Assembly (NCBI RefSeq): GCF_002005145.1
Contig: NZ_CP019698.1
Coordinates: 372,001-436,000 of the forward strand
DNA: 64,000 nt
Direction of reading: 5' to 3'
DNA from: Desulforamulus ferrireducens
Lineage (GTDB): Bacteria > Bacillota > Desulfotomaculia > Desulfotomaculales > Desulfotomaculaceae
Below the pieces are notes generated by a model. The model was not told where the DNA came from. It worked only from the letters and a program-made list of their open reading frames with translations, and did not search any database. The position numbers were made by a program, and so were the translations under genes. This document shows, piece by piece, positions 10,405-21,611 of the stretch. Every line of letters begins with the position of its first letter. Within the stretch, counting starts at the first letter, position 1.

Positions 10405-12483
10405 ATGGCCCGACAGTTTCCGTTGGAAAGAACCCGCAACATAGGCATAATGGCCCATATTGATGCCGGAAAAACCACTACCACAGAGCGTATTTTGTTC
10501 TACACCGGGAAAGTTCACAAGATTGGTGAAACACATGACGGCGCAGCTACCATGGACTGGATGGTCCAGGAGCAGGAGCGTGGTATTACCATCACCTCTG
10601 CTGCTACAACCGCCCAGTGGAATAACCATCGTATAAATATTATAGACACACCCGGCCACGTGGATTTTACAGTTGAAGTAGAACGTTCGCTAAGGGTGTT
10701 AGATGGTGCAGTTGCTGTGTTCTGTTCGGTCGGTGGGGTAGAGCCCCAATCTGAAACTGTCTGGAGACAGGCCGATAAGTACGGCGTGCCCAGAATTGCT
10801 TACATTAACAAAATGGATCGTGTTGGTGCTGATTTCTTTAACGGCATGAACATGATCAGGGAACGCCTGGGTGCTAACCCAGTGGCGATCCAACTACCCA
10901 TTGGTAGCGAGGATCGATTCAAAGGAATTGTAGATCTGGTAACTAACAAAGCTATTATTTATGTCGATGATCTGGGTACCAAGAGTGAGGCTACTGATAT
11001 TCCTGCCGATATGGCAGAGTTGGTGGCAGAGTACCGGGAGAAACTGCTGGAAGCAGTGGCTGAGTCCGATGAAGAATTAATGATGAAGTACCTTGAGGGT
11101 GAAGAGCTTACAGAGGAAGAAATTAAGTTAGCCATTCGTAAAGCTACCCTCGCTGTCAAGATTACACCGGTACTTTGCGGTTCTTCCTTTAAAAACAAGG
11201 GTGTGCAGCCTTTGTTGGATGCCATTGTGGATTATCTGCCGGCACCCACCGATGTGCCGGCTATTCAAGGGGTTAACCCCGACACAGGGGCGGAAGATCA
11301 AAGAATCTCCAGTGACGCTGAGCCTTTCTCGGCCCTGGCTTTCAAGATTATGACCGACCCTTATGTGGGTAAACTAACCTACTTCCGGGTATATTCCGGT
11401 GTCTTACACTCCGGTTCCTATGTTTACAACTCCACTAAAGGCAAGAGAGAACGTATCGGTCGTATTCTCCAGATGCACGCCAACCACCGGGAAGAAATTC
11501 CCGAGGTATATGCCGGAGATATTGCGGCGGCTGTGGGTTTGAAGGATACAACCACCGGCGATACTCTCTGCGATGATAAACACCCCATTATTCTGGAGTC
11601 CATGGACTTCCCTGATCCGGTCATTCAAGTGGCCATCGAGCCCAAGACTAAGGCGGATCAGGACAAAATGGGTGTTGCCCTAAATAAACTCTCTGAGGAA
11701 GATCCCACCTTTAGGGTGCATACCGATGAAGAAACCGGTCAAACCATCATTGCTGGTATGGGCGAACTTCATTTAGAGATTATTGTGGATCGCCTTATGC
11801 GTGAGTTTAAAGTGGATGCTAACGTAGGTCGGCCCCAGGTTGCTTACAAAGAAACCATTCGCAAAGCAGTTAAAGCCGAAGGTAAATTTGTACGGCAATC
11901 AGGTGGTAAAGGTCAATACGGCCATGTTTGGATTGAGTTGGAACCTCTGGAGCCAGGTGGCGCAGGGTATGAATTTGTCAACAAGATTGTTGGTGGGGTT
12001 GTACCCAAAGAATACATTACACCCGTTGATAACGGTATTAGAGAAGCCATGGAAAACGGTATTTTAGCCGGCTATCCCATGGTGGACATTAAAGCCACAC
12101 TCTTCGATGGATCTTACCACGAGGTTGACTCTTCAGAAATGGCCTTTAAAATTGCCGGCTCCATGGCCTTTAAGAATGGTGCCCAAAAGGCAGAACCAGT
12201 CCTGCTGGAGCCCATCTTTAAAGTAGAGGTAACTGTTCCCGAGGAATATCTCGGTGATGTTATCGGAGACCTCAACAGCCGTCGGGGACGCATTGAAGAA
12301 ATGAACCAACGTGCCAATGCACGAATTGTAACTGCCTATGTACCTCTTTCGGAAATGTTTGGTTATGCCACCGACTTGCGTTCCAAGACCCAGGGTCGTG
12401 GCACCTACAGTATGCAGCATGACCACTATGAAGAGGTGCCCAAGAATATTGCTGAAGGCATTATTGCTAAGAGAAATGGTTAA
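10405..12483 (+). CDS. fusA: Translation elongation factor G
   Basis: EF-G is the GTPase that drives ribosomal translocation. The 692-residue product has all five domains: the G1 loop AHIDAGKTT near residue 17, DTPGHVDF (G3), NKMD (G4), domain II, and the domain IV region [20 protein letters not shown]. It starts with ATG 10405, only 12 bases after rpsG. A single canonical fusA with no truncation; other EF-G paralogues could exist elsewhere. Confidence 0.98.
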   Translation: MARQFPLERTRNIGIMAHIDAGKTTTTERILFYTGKVHKIGETHDGAATMDWMVQEQERGITITSAATTAQWNNHRINIIDTPGHVDFTVEVERSLRVLDGAVAVFCSVGGVEPQSETVWRQADKYGVPRIAYINKMDRVGADFFNGMNMIRERLGANPVAIQLPIGSEDRFKGIVDLVTNKAIIYVDDLGTKSEATDIPADMAELVAEYREKLLEAVAESDEELMMKYLEGEELTEEEIKLAIRKATLAVKITPVLCGSSFKNKGVQPLLDAIVDYLPAPTDVPAIQGVNPDTGAEDQRISSDAEPFSALAFKIMTDPYVGKLTYFRVYSGVLHSGSYVYNSTKGKRERIGRILQMHANHREEIPEVYAGDIAAAVGLKDTTTGDTLCDDKHPIILESMDFPDPVIQVAIEPKTKADQDKMGVALNKLSEEDPTFRVHTDEETGQTIIAGMGELHLEIIVDRLMREFKVDANVGRPQVAYKETIRKAVKAEGKFVRQSGGKGQYGHVWIELEPLEPGGAGYEFVNKIVGGVVPKEYITPVDNGIREAMENGILAGYPMVDIKATLFDGSYHEVDSSEMAFKIAGSMAFKNGAQKAEPVLLEPIFKVEVTVPEEYLGDVIGDLNSRRGRIEEMNQRANARIVTAYVPLSEMFGYATDLRSKTQGRGTYSMQHDHYEEVPKNIAEGIIAKRNG

Positions 12484-12525
12484 TTGATAGAAAAATCCCC
12501 ATATGTGCAAGGAGGAAAGTATAAA

Positions 12526-13728
12526 ATGGCTAAAGCTAAATTTGAACGTACCAAACCCCACGTTAACATTGGTACCATTGGTCACGTAGACCATGGTAAA
12601 ACCACTCTGACCGCAGCTATTACCATTGTTTTGTCAACCATTGGCGGCGCTGCTGTAAGACGTTATGACGAAATCGACAACGCTCCCGAAGAGCGTGAAC
12701 GTGGTATTACCATTAACACCTCCCACGTTGAATATGAAACCGCTAACCGTCACTATGCCCACGTTGACTGCCCCGGTCACGCTGACTATGTTAAGAACAT
12801 GATTACCGGTGCTGCTCAAATGGACGGTGCCATCCTGGTTGTATCTGCCGCTGACGGCCCCATGCCTCAAACCCGTGAGCACATCCTGCTCTCTCGTCAG
12901 GTAGGCGTACCCTACATCGTAGTATTCTTAAATAAAGCCGATATGGTTGACGATCCCGAACTGCTTGAACTGGTAGACATGGAAGTTCGTGAACTGCTCA
13001 ACTCCTATGAATTCCCTGGCGATGACACCCCCATCGTAGCCGGCTCCGGCCTGAAAGCTCTGGAATGTGGCTGCGGTAAGCGCGAGTGCGAATGGTGTGG
13101 CAAGATTTGGGAACTGATGGACAATGTAGACAAGTACATTCCTACTCCCGAACGTGCAGTAGATAAGCCCTTCCTGATGCCCGTAGAAGACGTGTTCTCC
13201 ATCACCGGTCGTGGTACTGTAGCCACCGGTCGTGTAGAGCGTGGTCAAGTAAAAGTACAAGATGAAGTAGAAATCGTAGGTCTCAATGATAAGCCTCGTA
13301 AGACTGTAGTAACCGGCGTAGAAATGTTCCGCAAACTGCTGGACTATGCCCAAGCTGGTGATAACATTGGTACTCTGCTGCGCGGTGTAGACCGTAAAGA
13401 AATTGAACGTGGTCAAGTACTGGCTAAGCCTGGCAGCATTAAGCCTCACACCAAATACTCTGCGGAAGTATATGTACTGACCAAAGAAGAAGGTGGCCGT
13501 CACACCCCATTCTTTAACGGCTATCGTCCTCAATTCTACTTCCGTACCACCGACGTAACCGGCGTTGTTCAACTGCCTGAGGGTGTAGAAATGGTTATGC
13601 CCGGTGACAACATTAAAGTAGACGTTGACCTGATTACCCCCATCGCTATCGAAGAAGGTCTGCGCTTTGCTATTCGTGAAGGCGGCCGTACCGTAGGCGC
13701 TGGTGTAGTAACCGGTATTCGCGAATAA
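12526..13728 (+). CDS. tuf: Translation elongation factor Tu with Cys-rich insert
   Basis: EF-Tu delivers aminoacyl-tRNA to the ribosome. ATG 12526 ([20 protein letters not shown]) follows AAGGAGGAAAG; the frame extends 14 codons upstream from TTG 12484 but without a suitable site. The product is 400 residues with G1 GHVDHGKT at 19-26, DCPGHADY and NKAD. After the last G-domain motif the protein carries a short extra segment with Cys181, Cys183, Cys188 and Cys191 ([12 protein letters not shown]), a spacing suited to a metal site and absent from E. coli EF-Tu. Domains II and III look standard. Confidence 0.97.
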   Translation: MAKAKFERTKPHVNIGTIGHVDHGKTTLTAAITIVLSTIGGAAVRRYDEIDNAPEERERGITINTSHVEYETANRHYAHVDCPGHADYVKNMITGAAQMDGAILVVSAADGPMPQTREHILLSRQVGVPYIVVFLNKADMVDDPELLELVDMEVRELLNSYEFPGDDTPIVAGSGLKALECGCGKRECEWCGKIWELMDNVDKYIPTPERAVDKPFLMPVEDVFSITGRGTVATGRVERGQVKVQDEVEIVGLNDKPRKTVVTGVEMFRKLLDYAQAGDNIGTLLRGVDRKEIERGQVLAKPGSIKPHTKYSAEVYVLTKEEGGRHTPFFNGYRPQFYFRTTDVTGVVQLPEGVEMVMPGDNIKVDVDLITPIAIEEGLRFAIREGGRTVGAGVVTGIRE

Positions 13729-13735
13729 TTTAGAT

Positions 13736-13830
13736 GTTCGAAATTCGAAGTTCGAAGTTCGAAAAAGGAATCCAGAGGAGTGCCTGGCTCGAACCTCGAA
13801 CCCGAACCTCGAACAGCTAGAACGACTAGC
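13736..13830 (+). repeat. TTCGAA tandem and inverted repeat between tuf and rpsJ
   Basis: Positions 13736-13763 hold four tandem TTCGAA-containing units, and 13788-13814 hold four CGAAC units in the opposite sense, so the two arms can pair imperfectly over about 27 bases. A small GCTAG/CTAGC hairpin follows at 13816-13830. There is no U-run, so it is not a typical terminator. It lies in a 183-base gap inside an otherwise tightly packed ribosomal operon. A further GTCCG/CGGAC hairpin (13878-13892) precedes the rpsJ ribosome binding site. Confidence 0.75.
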
Positions 13831-13911
13831 GATGAAGTGGAAGGTTGCTCAAAGTGCGAGGGAATTTTCATGGAGCAGTCCGCAAATCGGACGAAGGGAG
13901 AGTAAGCCATT

Positions 13912-14220
13912 ATGAAAAACCAAAAAATTAGAATTAGACTTAAGGCCTTTGATCATCAAATGCTTGATCAGTCTGCTACCAAGATTGTAGACACAGCCAA
14001 GCGGACCGGTGCTCAGGTTGCAGGTCCTGTACCCCTGCCAACCGAAAAAAGCATTTATACCATTTTGCGTTCCCCCCATGTCAACAAAGACTCCCGGGAA
14101 CAATTTGAAATGCGTGTACACAAACGTTTGATTGATATTCTTGAACCCACCCCGAAGACTGTGGACGCTCTTATGCGCCTAGATCTGCCTGCCGGCGTGG
14201 ACATTGAAATCAAGCTGTAA
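13912..14220 (+). CDS. rpsJ: 30S ribosomal protein S10
   Basis: S10 is part of the 30S head and, with NusB, of antitermination complexes. The 102-residue product starts [20 protein letters not shown] and includes the typical [27 protein letters not shown] precedes ATG 13912. It opens the S10-spc-alpha block. No clear sigma-A promoter was found in the gap upstream, so transcription probably continues from the str promoter or starts at a site not recognised here. Confidence 0.98.
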   Translation: MKNQKIRIRLKAFDHQMLDQSATKIVDTAKRTGAQVAGPVPLPTEKSIYTILRSPHVNKDSREQFEMRVHKRLIDILEPTPKTVDALMRLDLPAGVDIEIKL

Positions 14221-14299
14221 TTTACCCCGACAGTGTATGTTGGGAGCCGGGTTACTACAATCGGCTTCTAACCTCTGACTATAACAGGAGGTGTTAACC

Positions 14300-14929
14300 A
14301 TGCCAAAAGGTATTCTTGGCAAGAAAGTTGGCATGACCCAGATCTTTACTGAAGCAGGTATTGCCATACCGGTAACAGTTGTAGAAGCTGGCCCATGCTA
14401 TGTAGTACAAAAGAAAACCCCCGAGAATGATGGTTACAGTGCAATACAATTAGGTTTTGGCGAAAAGCGTGAAAACCTGTTGAACAAACCCACCAAGGGT
14501 CACTTAACTAAAGCCGGTGTACGTCCGGTTCGTTTCTTGCGGGAAATCAAAGTAGAAAATATTGACGAATATCAAGTTGGTCAAGAGATTAAAGCGGACA
14601 TCTTTGCCCAAGGTGAAAAGGTGGACGTTGTAGGAACTTCCAAAGGACGCGGTTTTGCCGGTGGTATTAAACGTCACAACTTCCATCGTGGACCCATGGC
14701 CCATGGTTCCAAGTATCACCGTCGGCCCGGTTCCTCCGCAGCCAAAGGCCCTGCTCGGACCTTTAAAGGCAGAAAGCTCCCCGGCCATTATGGTGTGGAT
14801 CGGGTAACCGTGCAGAATCTTGAAGTAGTTAAGGTTGATGCTGAACGCAATCTGCTTGCCATTAAAGGTGCCGTACCCGGACCACGGGGTGGCCTACTAC
14901 TGGTTAAAAACAGCGTCAAAGCCAAGTAG
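14300..14929 (+). CDS. rplC: 50S ribosomal protein L3
   Basis: L3 is an early 23S rRNA assembly protein with an extension to the peptidyl transferase centre. ATG 14300 ([16 protein letters not shown]) lies 6 bases after ACAGGAGGTG; the in-frame GTG 14291 overlaps that site. The 209-residue product has the conserved [13 protein letters not shown] and [13 protein letters not shown] extension. Confidence 0.98.
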   Translation: MPKGILGKKVGMTQIFTEAGIAIPVTVVEAGPCYVVQKKTPENDGYSAIQLGFGEKRENLLNKPTKGHLTKAGVRPVRFLREIKVENIDEYQVGQEIKADIFAQGEKVDVVGTSKGRGFAGGIKRHNFHRGPMAHGSKYHRRPGSSAAKGPARTFKGRKLPGHYGVDRVTVQNLEVVKVDAERNLLAIKGAVPGPRGGLLLVKNSVKAK

Positions 14930-14959
14930 CGTGACGCAGCGAAAGGAGGACTGTGAAGA

Positions 14960-15580
14960 ATGCCTAAAGTAGCTTTATATAACATCAGTGGCCAACAGGT
15001 GGGCGAAGTGGAGCTCAAGGACGAAGTTTTTGGCATAGAGCCCCATGAAGCCGTACTGTTTGACGCAGTCACCATGCAATTGGCCTGCCAGCGTCAAGGA
15101 ACCCATGATACCAAAACCAGAGCTGAGGTAAGAGGCGGTGGACGTAAACCCTGGCGTCAAAAGGGAACCGGTCGTGCCAGAGTTGGCAGCACCAGATCCC
15201 CCATCTGGCGTAAAGGTGGTATTGTCTTTGGCCCCCATCCCCGGGATTATTCCTACTCTCTGCCTAAGAAAGTGCGTAGACTGGCTCTCAAGTCTGCTCT
15301 TTCCAGCAAGGTATTGGAACAAAACATCATTGTCTTGGATCAACTGACACTGGATGCTCCCAAGACTAAAGAAATGGTTAGCATTTTAAACAACCTCAAA
15401 GTAAACAAAGCTTTGGTTGTAACCGCTGACCGGGATCTGAACGTAGAAAAATCTGCCCGTAATATTGAGGGTGTTAAGCCACTCAAAGCAGCAGGTGTCA
15501 ATGTTTATGATCTGTTGAAATACCCCAAGCTAGTAATTACTAAGGACGCCGTTGCCAAGATTGAGGAGGTGCTGGCGTAA
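14960..15580 (+). CDS. rplD: 50S ribosomal protein L4
   Basis: L4 lines the exit tunnel and in enterobacteria regulates the S10 operon. It has 206 residues, starting [19 protein letters not shown] after AAAGGAGGACTG. The tunnel loop [20 protein letters not shown] is intact. The stop overlaps the start of rplW by one base (TAATG), indicating translational coupling. Confidence 0.98.
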   Translation: MPKVALYNISGQQVGEVELKDEVFGIEPHEAVLFDAVTMQLACQRQGTHDTKTRAEVRGGGRKPWRQKGTGRARVGSTRSPIWRKGGIVFGPHPRDYSYSLPKKVRRLALKSALSSKVLEQNIIVLDQLTLDAPKTKEMVSILNNLKVNKALVVTADRDLNVEKSARNIEGVKPLKAAGVNVYDLLKYPKLVITKDAVAKIEEVLA

Positions 15581-15867
15581 TGAAAAATCCACGCGACATC
15601 CTCATTAAGCCGGTGGTAACCGAAAAAAGTACCGGTTTGTTAGCAGAAAACAAGTATACCTTTATTGTTGATATAAATGCTAATAAAACAGAAATTAAAA
15701 AGGCTGTTGAGGATATCTTTAAAGTTAAAGTAGAAAATGTTAACACCATGCGGGTGAAGGGAAAGTTGAAGCGTGTTCGCCAATTCACCGGCAGAACCCC
15801 TGAACGTAAGAAAGCAATCGTAACCTTAAAAGATGGCGACAAGATCGAGATCTTTGAAGGACTGTAA
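15580..15867 (+). CDS. rplW: 50S ribosomal protein L23
   Basis: L23 sits at the tunnel exit and docks trigger factor and SRP. It has 95 residues, starting [18 protein letters not shown]. The start shares a base with the rplD stop, and GAGGAGGTG inside rplD serves as its ribosome binding site. Confidence 0.97.
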   Translation: MKNPRDILIKPVVTEKSTGLLAENKYTFIVDINANKTEIKKAVEDIFKVKVENVNTMRVKGKLKRVRQFTGRTPERKKAIVTLKDGDKIEIFEGL

Positions 15868-15881
15868 GGAGGGAAGCCCAG

Positions 15882-16709
15882 GTGGCAGTAAAAATCTATA
15901 AACCTACCTCACCTGGCCGCCGGTTTGTTACCGTCCCCGACTTTAGCGAGATCACCAAGTCTGAACCTGAAAAATCTCTGCTGGAGCCTCTTAAGAAGAA
16001 CGGAGGACGCAATGCCCAGGGCCGATTAACCGTGCGGCACCAGGGTGGTGGCCATAAGCGGATGTACCGCATTATTGATTTCAAGCGCAACAAAGATGGC
16101 GTTCCCGCCAAAGTTGCTGCCATTGAATATGATCCTAATCGTTCCGCTCGTATTGCCTTGCTGCATTATGTGGACGGTGAAAAACGTTACATTCTGGCCC
16201 CTGTGGGTCTGGAAGTTGGTATGATCATTGAATCTGGTCCGGAGTCAGACATCAAAGTTGGTAACTGCTTACCACTGAGGAATATTCCTGTTGGTACCAT
16301 GGTACACAACATTGAACTGTATCCCGGAGCAGGAGCCCAATTGGTACGTTCAGCCGGTGCTGCTGCCCAGCTGATGGCTAAAGAAGGCAAATACGCTAAC
16401 CTGCGTCTGCCCTCCGGCGAAATGCGCCTGGTACTGCAAGAATGCCGGGCAACCGTTGGTCAGGTGGGTAACCTGGATCACGAAAACATTACCATTGGTA
16501 AAGCCGGTCGTAAGCGTCATCTGGGTATCAGACCTACCGTTCGTGGTAAGGTAATGAACCCTGTGGATCACCCCCATGGTGGTGGTGAAGGACGTAACCC
16601 CATCGGTCGGAACCCATCTACTCCTTGGGGTAAACTGGCAATGGGTGTTAAAACCCGCGGTCGCAAGAAAAGTGATCGCCTGATCGTCAAGCGTCGTAAT
16701 CAGAAATAA
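15882..16709 (+). CDS. rplB: 50S ribosomal protein L2
   Basis: L2 is needed for subunit joining and peptidyl transferase activity. GTG 15882 ([20 protein letters not shown]) follows AAGGAGGGAAG. The 275 residues include the C-terminal [14 protein letters not shown] loop with the functionally important histidine, intact here. Confidence 0.98.
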   Translation: MAVKIYKPTSPGRRFVTVPDFSEITKSEPEKSLLEPLKKNGGRNAQGRLTVRHQGGGHKRMYRIIDFKRNKDGVPAKVAAIEYDPNRSARIALLHYVDGEKRYILAPVGLEVGMIIESGPESDIKVGNCLPLRNIPVGTMVHNIELYPGAGAQLVRSAGAAAQLMAKEGKYANLRLPSGEMRLVLQECRATVGQVGNLDHENITIGKAGRKRHLGIRPTVRGKVMNPVDHPHGGGEGRNPIGRNPSTPWGKLAMGVKTRGRKKSDRLIVKRRNQK

Positions 16710-16778
16710 TTAAGGGGTCACAACACACCCGGCCCCGTGAGTATGGAACAAAGGGCATGATCCGGAAGGAGGTTCATA

Positions 16779-17060
16779 ATGACTCGTTCTCTTAAAAAAG
16801 GACCGTTTATTGACGATCACCTTTTGAAGAAAGTAGAACAGATGAATGAGAAGGGCGAAAAGAAAGTCATTAAGACTTGGTCTCGCCGTTCCACCATCTT
16901 CCCGCAAATGATCGGTCATACAATTGCAGTTTATGATGGACGGAAGCATATTCCTGTATACGTAACTGAAGATATGGTCGGACATAAGTTGGGTGAATTC
17001 GCACCCACACGGACCTACAGGGGCCACGCTGGTTCCGAAAAGTCCACTTCGCTGAGATAA
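16779..17060 (+). CDS. rpsS: 30S ribosomal protein S19
   Basis: S19 binds 16S rRNA in the 30S head with S13. It has 93 residues, beginning [20 protein letters not shown], with [18 protein letters not shown] near the C terminus. AAGGAGGTTCATA provides the ribosome binding site. The 69-base gap after rplB shows nothing distinctive. Confidence 0.98.
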   Translation: MTRSLKKGPFIDDHLLKKVEQMNEKGEKKVIKTWSRRSTIFPQMIGHTIAVYDGRKHIPVYVTEDMVGHKLGEFAPTRTYRGHAGSEKSTSLR

Positions 17061-17080
17061 CCACAAGAGGGGGCTAAACG

Positions 17081-17422
17081 ATGGAAGCGAGAGCAATCGC
17101 CAAATTTATCCGCGTATCCCCGCGTAAAGCCCGCATGGTAGTAGATTTAATCAGAGGCAAAAAATTGGAAGAGGCTTTAGCAATCTTGCGCTATACTCCC
17201 AATAAAGCTGCTGAAGCTGTGACCAAAGTGGTCAAATCTGCTGCCGCTAACGCGGAACACAACTACGAAATGGATAAGGACGATTTAGTAATATCCCAAA
17301 TTTTCGTAGATCAGGGCCCCACCCTGAAACGTGTTATGCCAAGAGCGATGGGACGTGCGGATATTATTAAAAGAAAAACCAGCCACATTACAGTGGTAGT
17401 GTCGGATAAAAAGGAGGGATAA
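17081..17422 (+). CDS. rplV: 50S ribosomal protein L22
   Basis: L22 lines the exit tunnel and contributes to macrolide susceptibility. It has 113 residues: [27 protein letters not shown] at the start and the tunnel hairpin [20 protein letters not shown] at the end. It is preceded by AGAGGGGGC and followed after 4 bases by rpsC. Confidence 0.98.
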   Translation: MEARAIAKFIRVSPRKARMVVDLIRGKKLEEALAILRYTPNKAAEAVTKVVKSAAANAEHNYEMDKDDLVISQIFVDQGPTLKRVMPRAMGRADIIKRKTSHITVVVSDKKEG

Positions 17423-17426
17423 TTGC

Positions 17427-18092
17427 GTGGGCCAGAAGGTTAACCCCAAGGGTTTGCGAATTGGCATTATCAAGGATTGGGAAGGTAAATGGTTCGCTGA
17501 TAAGCGCAATTACTCCAATTTACTGATCGAAGATGTAAAAATTCGCGAATTTATTAAGCGCAAGCTATACCAAGCTGGTATTGCCAAAACTCAAATTGAA
17601 CGTGCTGCCAATCGTGTAAAGGTTTCCATTCATACTGCCAAACCCGGTATTGTTATTGGCCGCGGTGGTGCTGAGGTTGAAAGTTTAAGAAAAGAACTGG
17701 AAAAAATGACTGGCAAGCAAGTTCATGTCAATATCGTAGAAATTAAAACCCCGGATACAGATGCCCAGTTGGTGGCTGAAAACATTGCTGCCCAATTGGA
17801 AAAGCGGATTGCATTCCGTCGGGCTATGAAGCAAACTGTACAGCGCTCCCTCAGAATGGGTGCGAAGGGTATTAAAATTGCCTGCAGTGGACGTTTGGCC
17901 GGTGCTGAAATTGCTCGTACCGAATGGTACAGTGAAGGTAAAGTGCCTCTGCATACACTGCGCGCTGACATTGATTATGGTTTTGCCGAAGCTAACACAA
18001 CCTACGGTAAAATTGGTGTAAAAGTTTGGATCTATAAAGGAGAAGTTTTGCCGGAAGCGAAAAAACCCGCAGCCGGACAAGGAGGCGAGTAA
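17427..18092 (+). CDS. rpsC: 30S ribosomal protein S3
   Basis: S3 lies at the mRNA entry channel and has helicase-related KH function. GTG 17427 ([19 protein letters not shown]) follows AAGGAGGGATAA. It has 221 residues with the KH-domain segment [14 protein letters not shown]. The 3' end is 4 bases before rplP. Confidence 0.98.
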   Translation: MGQKVNPKGLRIGIIKDWEGKWFADKRNYSNLLIEDVKIREFIKRKLYQAGIAKTQIERAANRVKVSIHTAKPGIVIGRGGAEVESLRKELEKMTGKQVHVNIVEIKTPDTDAQLVAENIAAQLEKRIAFRRAMKQTVQRSLRMGAKGIKIACSGRLAGAEIARTEWYSEGKVPLHTLRADIDYGFAEANTTYGKIGVKVWIYKGEVLPEAKKPAAGQGGE

Positions 18093-18095
18093 CCG

Positions 18096-18530
18096 ATGCT
18101 TATTCCGAAAAGGGTTAAATACCGTAAGCAGCACCGTCCCCGTGGCAACGGCGGCATGGCTAAAGGCGGTAGAGAGGTAAGTTTCGGTGAATACGGCATC
18201 CAGGCCCTAGAGGCCGGTTGGATTACAAACCGTCAAATCGAAGCTGCTCGTATTGCAATGACCCGTTATATTAAACGCGGTGGTAAGGTGTGGATCCGCA
18301 TCTTCCCGGATAAGCCCATCACCCAAAAACCCGCTGAAACTCGTATGGGTTCCGGTAAGGGTGCTCCGGAACACTGGGTAGCCATTGTTAAGGCAGGTCG
18401 CGTTATGTTTGAAGTGGCCGGTGTCCCCGAAGCAACTGCTCGTGAGGCACTGCGTCTGGCTATGCACAAGCTACCCGTAAAATGTAAGTTTGTAAAACGT
18501 GGGGAAGTAGGTGAAGCCAATGAAGGTTAA
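18096..18530 (+). CDS. rplP: 50S ribosomal protein L16
   Basis: L16 helps form the A-site region of the 50S subunit. It has 144 residues starting [16 protein letters not shown], with the GRGxG-like [20 protein letters not shown] near the end. Its start follows CAAGGAGGCGA and its 3' end overlaps rpmC by 11 bases. Confidence 0.98.
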   Translation: MLIPKRVKYRKQHRPRGNGGMAKGGREVSFGEYGIQALEAGWITNRQIEAARIAMTRYIKRGGKVWIRIFPDKPITQKPAETRMGSGKGAPEHWVAIVKAGRVMFEVAGVPEATAREALRLAMHKLPVKCKFVKRGEVGEANEG

Positions 18531-18717
18531 AGAAATTAGAGAACTCACCGATGCTGAACTGGCTAAAAAGCTTTACGACTCCAAAGATGAGCTCTTTAAG
18601 CTAAGATTTCAGTTGGCCACCGGACAATTGGATAACCCCATGAAGATTAAAGAGGTTAAAAAGAAAATTGCCCGCTTAAAGACTATTGAAACTGAAAGAA
18701 AACTGGGCATTCGATAA
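18520..18717 (+). CDS. rpmC: 50S ribosomal protein L29
   Basis: A 65-residue protein at the tunnel exit. ATG 18520 ([18 protein letters not shown]) overlaps the end of rplP by 11 bases, and GTAGGTG within rplP acts as its ribosome binding site. An in-frame GTG at 18511 is an alternative but is poorly spaced. The C-terminal helix reads [19 protein letters not shown]. Confidence 0.96.
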   Translation: MKVKEIRELTDAELAKKLYDSKDELFKLRFQLATGQLDNPMKIKEVKKKIARLKTIETERKLGIR

Positions 18718-18755
18718 CAAGGTTGTAAATTGTCATCGACCAGGAAGGAGGTACG

Positions 18756-19022
18756 ATGGTGGAGCAGCGTAATATGCGCAAGGTTCGTCAGGGTAGAGTT
18801 GTCAGTGACAAAATGGATAAGACCATTGTTGTTGCTGTTGAAGATCGTGTTCGTCACCCCCTTTATAACCGCACCATTCGTAAAACAAAGAAATTTAAAG
18901 CCCATGATGAAGAAAATAGCTGCCGTATTGGCGATATCGTCCGCATCATGGAAACCCGCCCGCTGTCCAAGGATAAGCGCTGGCGTGTGATCGAAATCCT
19001 GGAAAGGGCCGAACAGCTATAA
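18756..19022 (+). CDS. rpsQ: 30S ribosomal protein S17
   Basis: S17 is an OB-fold primary 16S rRNA binder. It has 88 residues from ATG 18756, with [19 protein letters not shown] and the typical [30 protein letters not shown] precedes the start. An overlapping frame from 18730 is only a shadow. Confidence 0.97.
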   Translation: MVEQRNMRKVRQGRVVSDKMDKTIVVAVEDRVRHPLYNRTIRKTKKFKAHDEENSCRIGDIVRIMETRPLSKDKRWRVIEILERAEQL

Positions 19023-19059
19023 TATTTAGCTGTACCCGGTACGAAGGGAGGTTAATTCA

Positions 19060-19428
19060 GTGATTCAAGTTCAAACAACCTTGAAAGCTGCTGATAACAC
19101 AGGAGCCCGTAAACTGATGTGCATCAAGGTATTGGGCGGATCCATGCGTCGTTATGCCAGCGTCGGAGATATTATTGTGTGCTCCGTTAAAGAAGCTACA
19201 CCCGGCGGCGTTGTCAAAAAAGGCGATGTTGTTAAGTGCGTAATTGTTCGTACTGCCAAAGAAGTTCGTCGTGAAGATGGCTCTTACATCAAATTTGATG
19301 AAAATGCAGCCGTGATCATTAAAGAGGATAAAACCCCTCGGGGTACTCGTATCTTTGGACCCGTGGCCCGTGAGTTGCGTGAAAAAGACTTCATGAAAAT
19401 TGTTTCCCTTGCACCGGAAGTTATATAG
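19060..19428 (+). CDS. rplN: 50S ribosomal protein L14
   Basis: L14 lies at the subunit interface and contacts 16S helix 44 and RsfS. GTG 19060 ([19 protein letters not shown]) follows AAGGGAGGTTAATTCA. It has 122 residues, with the conserved [26 protein letters not shown]-terminal signature in outline. Confidence 0.98.
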   Translation: MIQVQTTLKAADNTGARKLMCIKVLGGSMRRYASVGDIIVCSVKEATPGGVVKKGDVVKCVIVRTAKEVRREDGSYIKFDENAAVIIKEDKTPRGTRIFGPVARELREKDFMKIVSLAPEVI

Positions 19429-19498
19429 TGAGAGGGGACTTTTTACCAAGAGGTAAGAGTGGTAGGAGTGACTCTTACACAGGAGGTGTATGTACTAC

Positions 19499-19819
19499 AT
19501 GCCGAAAGTTCATGTTCGCAAGGGCGATACGGTACTGGTGATTACCGGTAAAGATGCCGGGAAAAAAGGTAAAGTATTGTCTGTAGAACCGGCCAAGAGC
19601 CGAGTTATTGTGGAAAAAGTAAATGTTGTTAAGCGTCATCGTAAGGCCACTCCCCAGATGCCTCAAGGAGGTATCGTGGAACAAGAGGCCCCCATCCATA
19701 GCTCTAATGTTATGCTGTTCTGCAATAAGTGCAACAAGCCTACCAGAATCAAGAAAAGAATTCTGGATAACGGCAACAAGGAACGAGTTTGCAAACATTG
19801 CGGAGAAACACTAAGCTAA
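19499..19819 (+). CDS. rplX: 50S ribosomal protein L24
   Basis: L24 initiates 50S assembly through its KOW domain, [20 protein letters not shown] near residues 8-27. ATG 19499 is chosen because ACAGGAGGTGTA ends 9 bases upstream. The C-terminal half of the 106-residue protein carries two CxxC pairs (CNKC and CKHC), a zinc-ribbon form of L24. Confidence 0.97.
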   Translation: MPKVHVRKGDTVLVITGKDAGKKGKVLSVEPAKSRVIVEKVNVVKRHRKATPQMPQGGIVEQEAPIHSSNVMLFCNKCNKPTRIKKRILDNGNKERVCKHCGETLS

Positions 19820-19846
19820 CAAGAGTGTCGGAAAGGAGGAGAGCAC

Positions 19847-20392
19847 GTGGCAAGACTAAAGGAAAAATACCTGAACGAAGTTCTGCCGGCTATGATGCAA
19901 AAGTTCGGCTATAAGAATGTAATGCAGGTTCCCAAGGTGGAAAAAGTAGTCATCAATGTCGGGTTAGGCGAAGCTATTCAAAACTCAAAAGCTGTTGACG
20001 CCGCCGTAGGTGACCTAATGGCCATCACCGGGCAAAAACCCATTACCACCAAAGCCAAGAAATCAATTGCCGCCTTTAAATTACGGGCTGGCATGACCAT
20101 TGGTGCTAAGGTAACCCTGCGTGGAGATCGGATGTATGAGTTTGTAGATAAACTCTTCAATATCGCACTGCCTCGGGTAAGAGATTTTCGTGGTGTTTCC
20201 GACAAGTCCTTTGATGGCCGTGGCAACTACACCCTGGGCTTGAAAGAGCAACTGATCTTCCCAGAAATAGAATATGACAAGATTGACAAGGTACGTGGTA
20301 TGGATATTACCTTTGTTACCACTGCCAAAACAGACGAAGAAGCCAGAGAGCTGCTAAGACTAATGGGCATGCCCTTTGTTAAAGCAAGCTAA
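19847..20392 (+). CDS. rplE: 50S ribosomal protein L5
   Basis: L5 binds 5S rRNA and contacts the P-site tRNA. GTG 19847 ([17 protein letters not shown]) is preceded by AAAGGAGGAGAGC. It has 181 residues, with the region [20 protein letters not shown] conserved. Confidence 0.98.
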   Translation: MARLKEKYLNEVLPAMMQKFGYKNVMQVPKVEKVVINVGLGEAIQNSKAVDAAVGDLMAITGQKPITTKAKKSIAAFKLRAGMTIGAKVTLRGDRMYEFVDKLFNIALPRVRDFRGVSDKSFDGRGNYTLGLKEQLIFPEIEYDKIDKVRGMDITFVTTAKTDEEARELLRLMGMPFVKAS

Positions 20393-20415
20393 CTTCCGGT
20401 AAAGGAGGGTAATCG

Positions 20416-20601
20416 ATGGCCAAAAAATCAGCGATCAACAAGGCAAATAGACCACAGAAATTTTCTGTTCGCGCTCACAATCGTTGCAAACTATGTGGTC
20501 GGCCCCACGGATATATGAGAAAATTTGGCATTTGCCGTATCTGCTTCCGTGAACTTTCCTATCGCGGAGAGATTCCTGGAGTTAAGAAGGCCAGCTGGTA
20601 A
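20416..20601 (+). CDS. rpsZ: 30S ribosomal protein S14, zinc-binding type
   Basis: A 61-residue S14 of the short, zinc-containing (type Z) class: two CxxC pairs in [21 protein letters not shown]. It assembles late into the 30S head. Ribosome binding site AAAGGAGGGT; ATG 20416. The presence of a zinc-free S14 paralogue cannot be judged from this window. Confidence 0.97.
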   Translation: MAKKSAINKANRPQKFSVRAHNRCKLCGRPHGYMRKFGICRICFRELSYRGEIPGVKKASW

Positions 20602-20622
20602 TCAGGAAGGAGGTTGCATCAC

Positions 20623-21021
20623 ATGGTCATGACTGATCCCATTGCGGATTTTTTGACTAGGATCCGTAATGCTAATACGGTTTACCATGATAAAGTAGAA
20701 GCCCCGGCCTCCAACGTAAAAAGGGCTATTGCTGAAATATTAAAGCAAGAGGGCTATATTAAAGATTACGATTACGTAGAAGATGGTAAACAGGGTATTC
20801 TCAGACTTTATTTAAAATACGGTAGCAATAAGCAGCGCGTTATTACAGGGCTGAAGAGAATTTCTAAGCCCGGCCTGCGTGTCTATGCTAAAAAAGACCA
20901 GATTCCCAAGGTGTTGGGTGGTTTAGGAATAGCTATCGTCTCAACTTCTAAAGGCATTATGACAGACAAACAAGCCCGTCAGCTAGGATTAGGCGGCGAG
21001 GTTGTTTGCTACGTCTGGTAG
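20623..21021 (+). CDS. rpsH: 30S ribosomal protein S8
   Basis: S8 is a primary 16S rRNA binder in the platform and the repressor of the spc operon in E. coli. ATG 20623 ([18 protein letters not shown]) follows AAGGAGGTTGCATC; the upstream in-frame TTG 20614 is in the ribosome binding site and unlikely. It has 132 residues with the C-terminal [20 protein letters not shown]. Confidence 0.97.
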   Translation: MVMTDPIADFLTRIRNANTVYHDKVEAPASNVKRAIAEILKQEGYIKDYDYVEDGKQGILRLYLKYGSNKQRVITGLKRISKPGLRVYAKKDQIPKVLGGLGIAIVSTSKGIMTDKQARQLGLGGEVVCYVW

Positions 21022-21044
21022 CTTCGTAACAGGAGGTGTGATAG

Positions 21045-21593
21045 ATGTCCAGGATTGGTAAAAAGCCCATTCCAGTGCCCCAGGGTGTAGATATCCAGAT
21101 TGAAGGCAACTTAGTCCGGGTAAAGGGTCCCAAAGGTCAATTGGAAAGGGAGTTCCACCGGGATATGGTTATAAAACTGGAAGAAGGCAATCTGGTGGTG
21201 AATCGCCCCAGCGATGCAAAAAACCATCGTTCCTTACACGGTCTCACCCGTACCCTGTTAAGCAACATGGTGGAAGGTGTCACCAAGGGCTTCCAGCGTA
21301 ACCTAGAGTTAGTCGGTGTTGGTTATCGTGCTGCTAAGCAAGGTAATAAGTTGGTACTAACCGTCGGCTATTCTCATCCAGTAGAATTTGAACCCCCGGC
21401 TGGGATTGAAATTGAAGTTCCTGCACCCACCAAAATCACCTTAAAGGGTGCTGACAAGCAAGCAGTAGGACAATTGGCAGCTAATATTCGTGCTGTACGT
21501 GAACCCGAACCATATAAAGGTAAAGGAATTAAGTACGAAGGCGAAGTTATCCGTCGCAAAGCTGGTAAAGCCGGCGGCAAAGGCAAAAAATAG
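21045..21593 (+). CDS. rplF: 50S ribosomal protein L6
   Basis: L6 lies near the factor-binding site beside the sarcin-ricin loop. It has 182 residues: [21 protein letters not shown] at the start and the C-terminal signature [33 protein letters not shown] is the ribosome binding site. Confidence 0.98.
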   Translation: MSRIGKKPIPVPQGVDIQIEGNLVRVKGPKGQLEREFHRDMVIKLEEGNLVVNRPSDAKNHRSLHGLTRTLLSNMVEGVTKGFQRNLELVGVGYRAAKQGNKLVLTVGYSHPVEFEPPAGIEIEVPAPTKITLKGADKQAVGQLAANIRAVREPEPYKGKGIKYEGEVIRRKAGKAGGKGKK

Positions 21594-21611
21594 GGAAGGA
21601 GTTGAATCCGG

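Noticed and set aside
18730-18990. 86-codon frame overlapping rpsQ
   Set aside because: rpsQ in the other frame has the AAGGAGG site and a clear S17 sequence.
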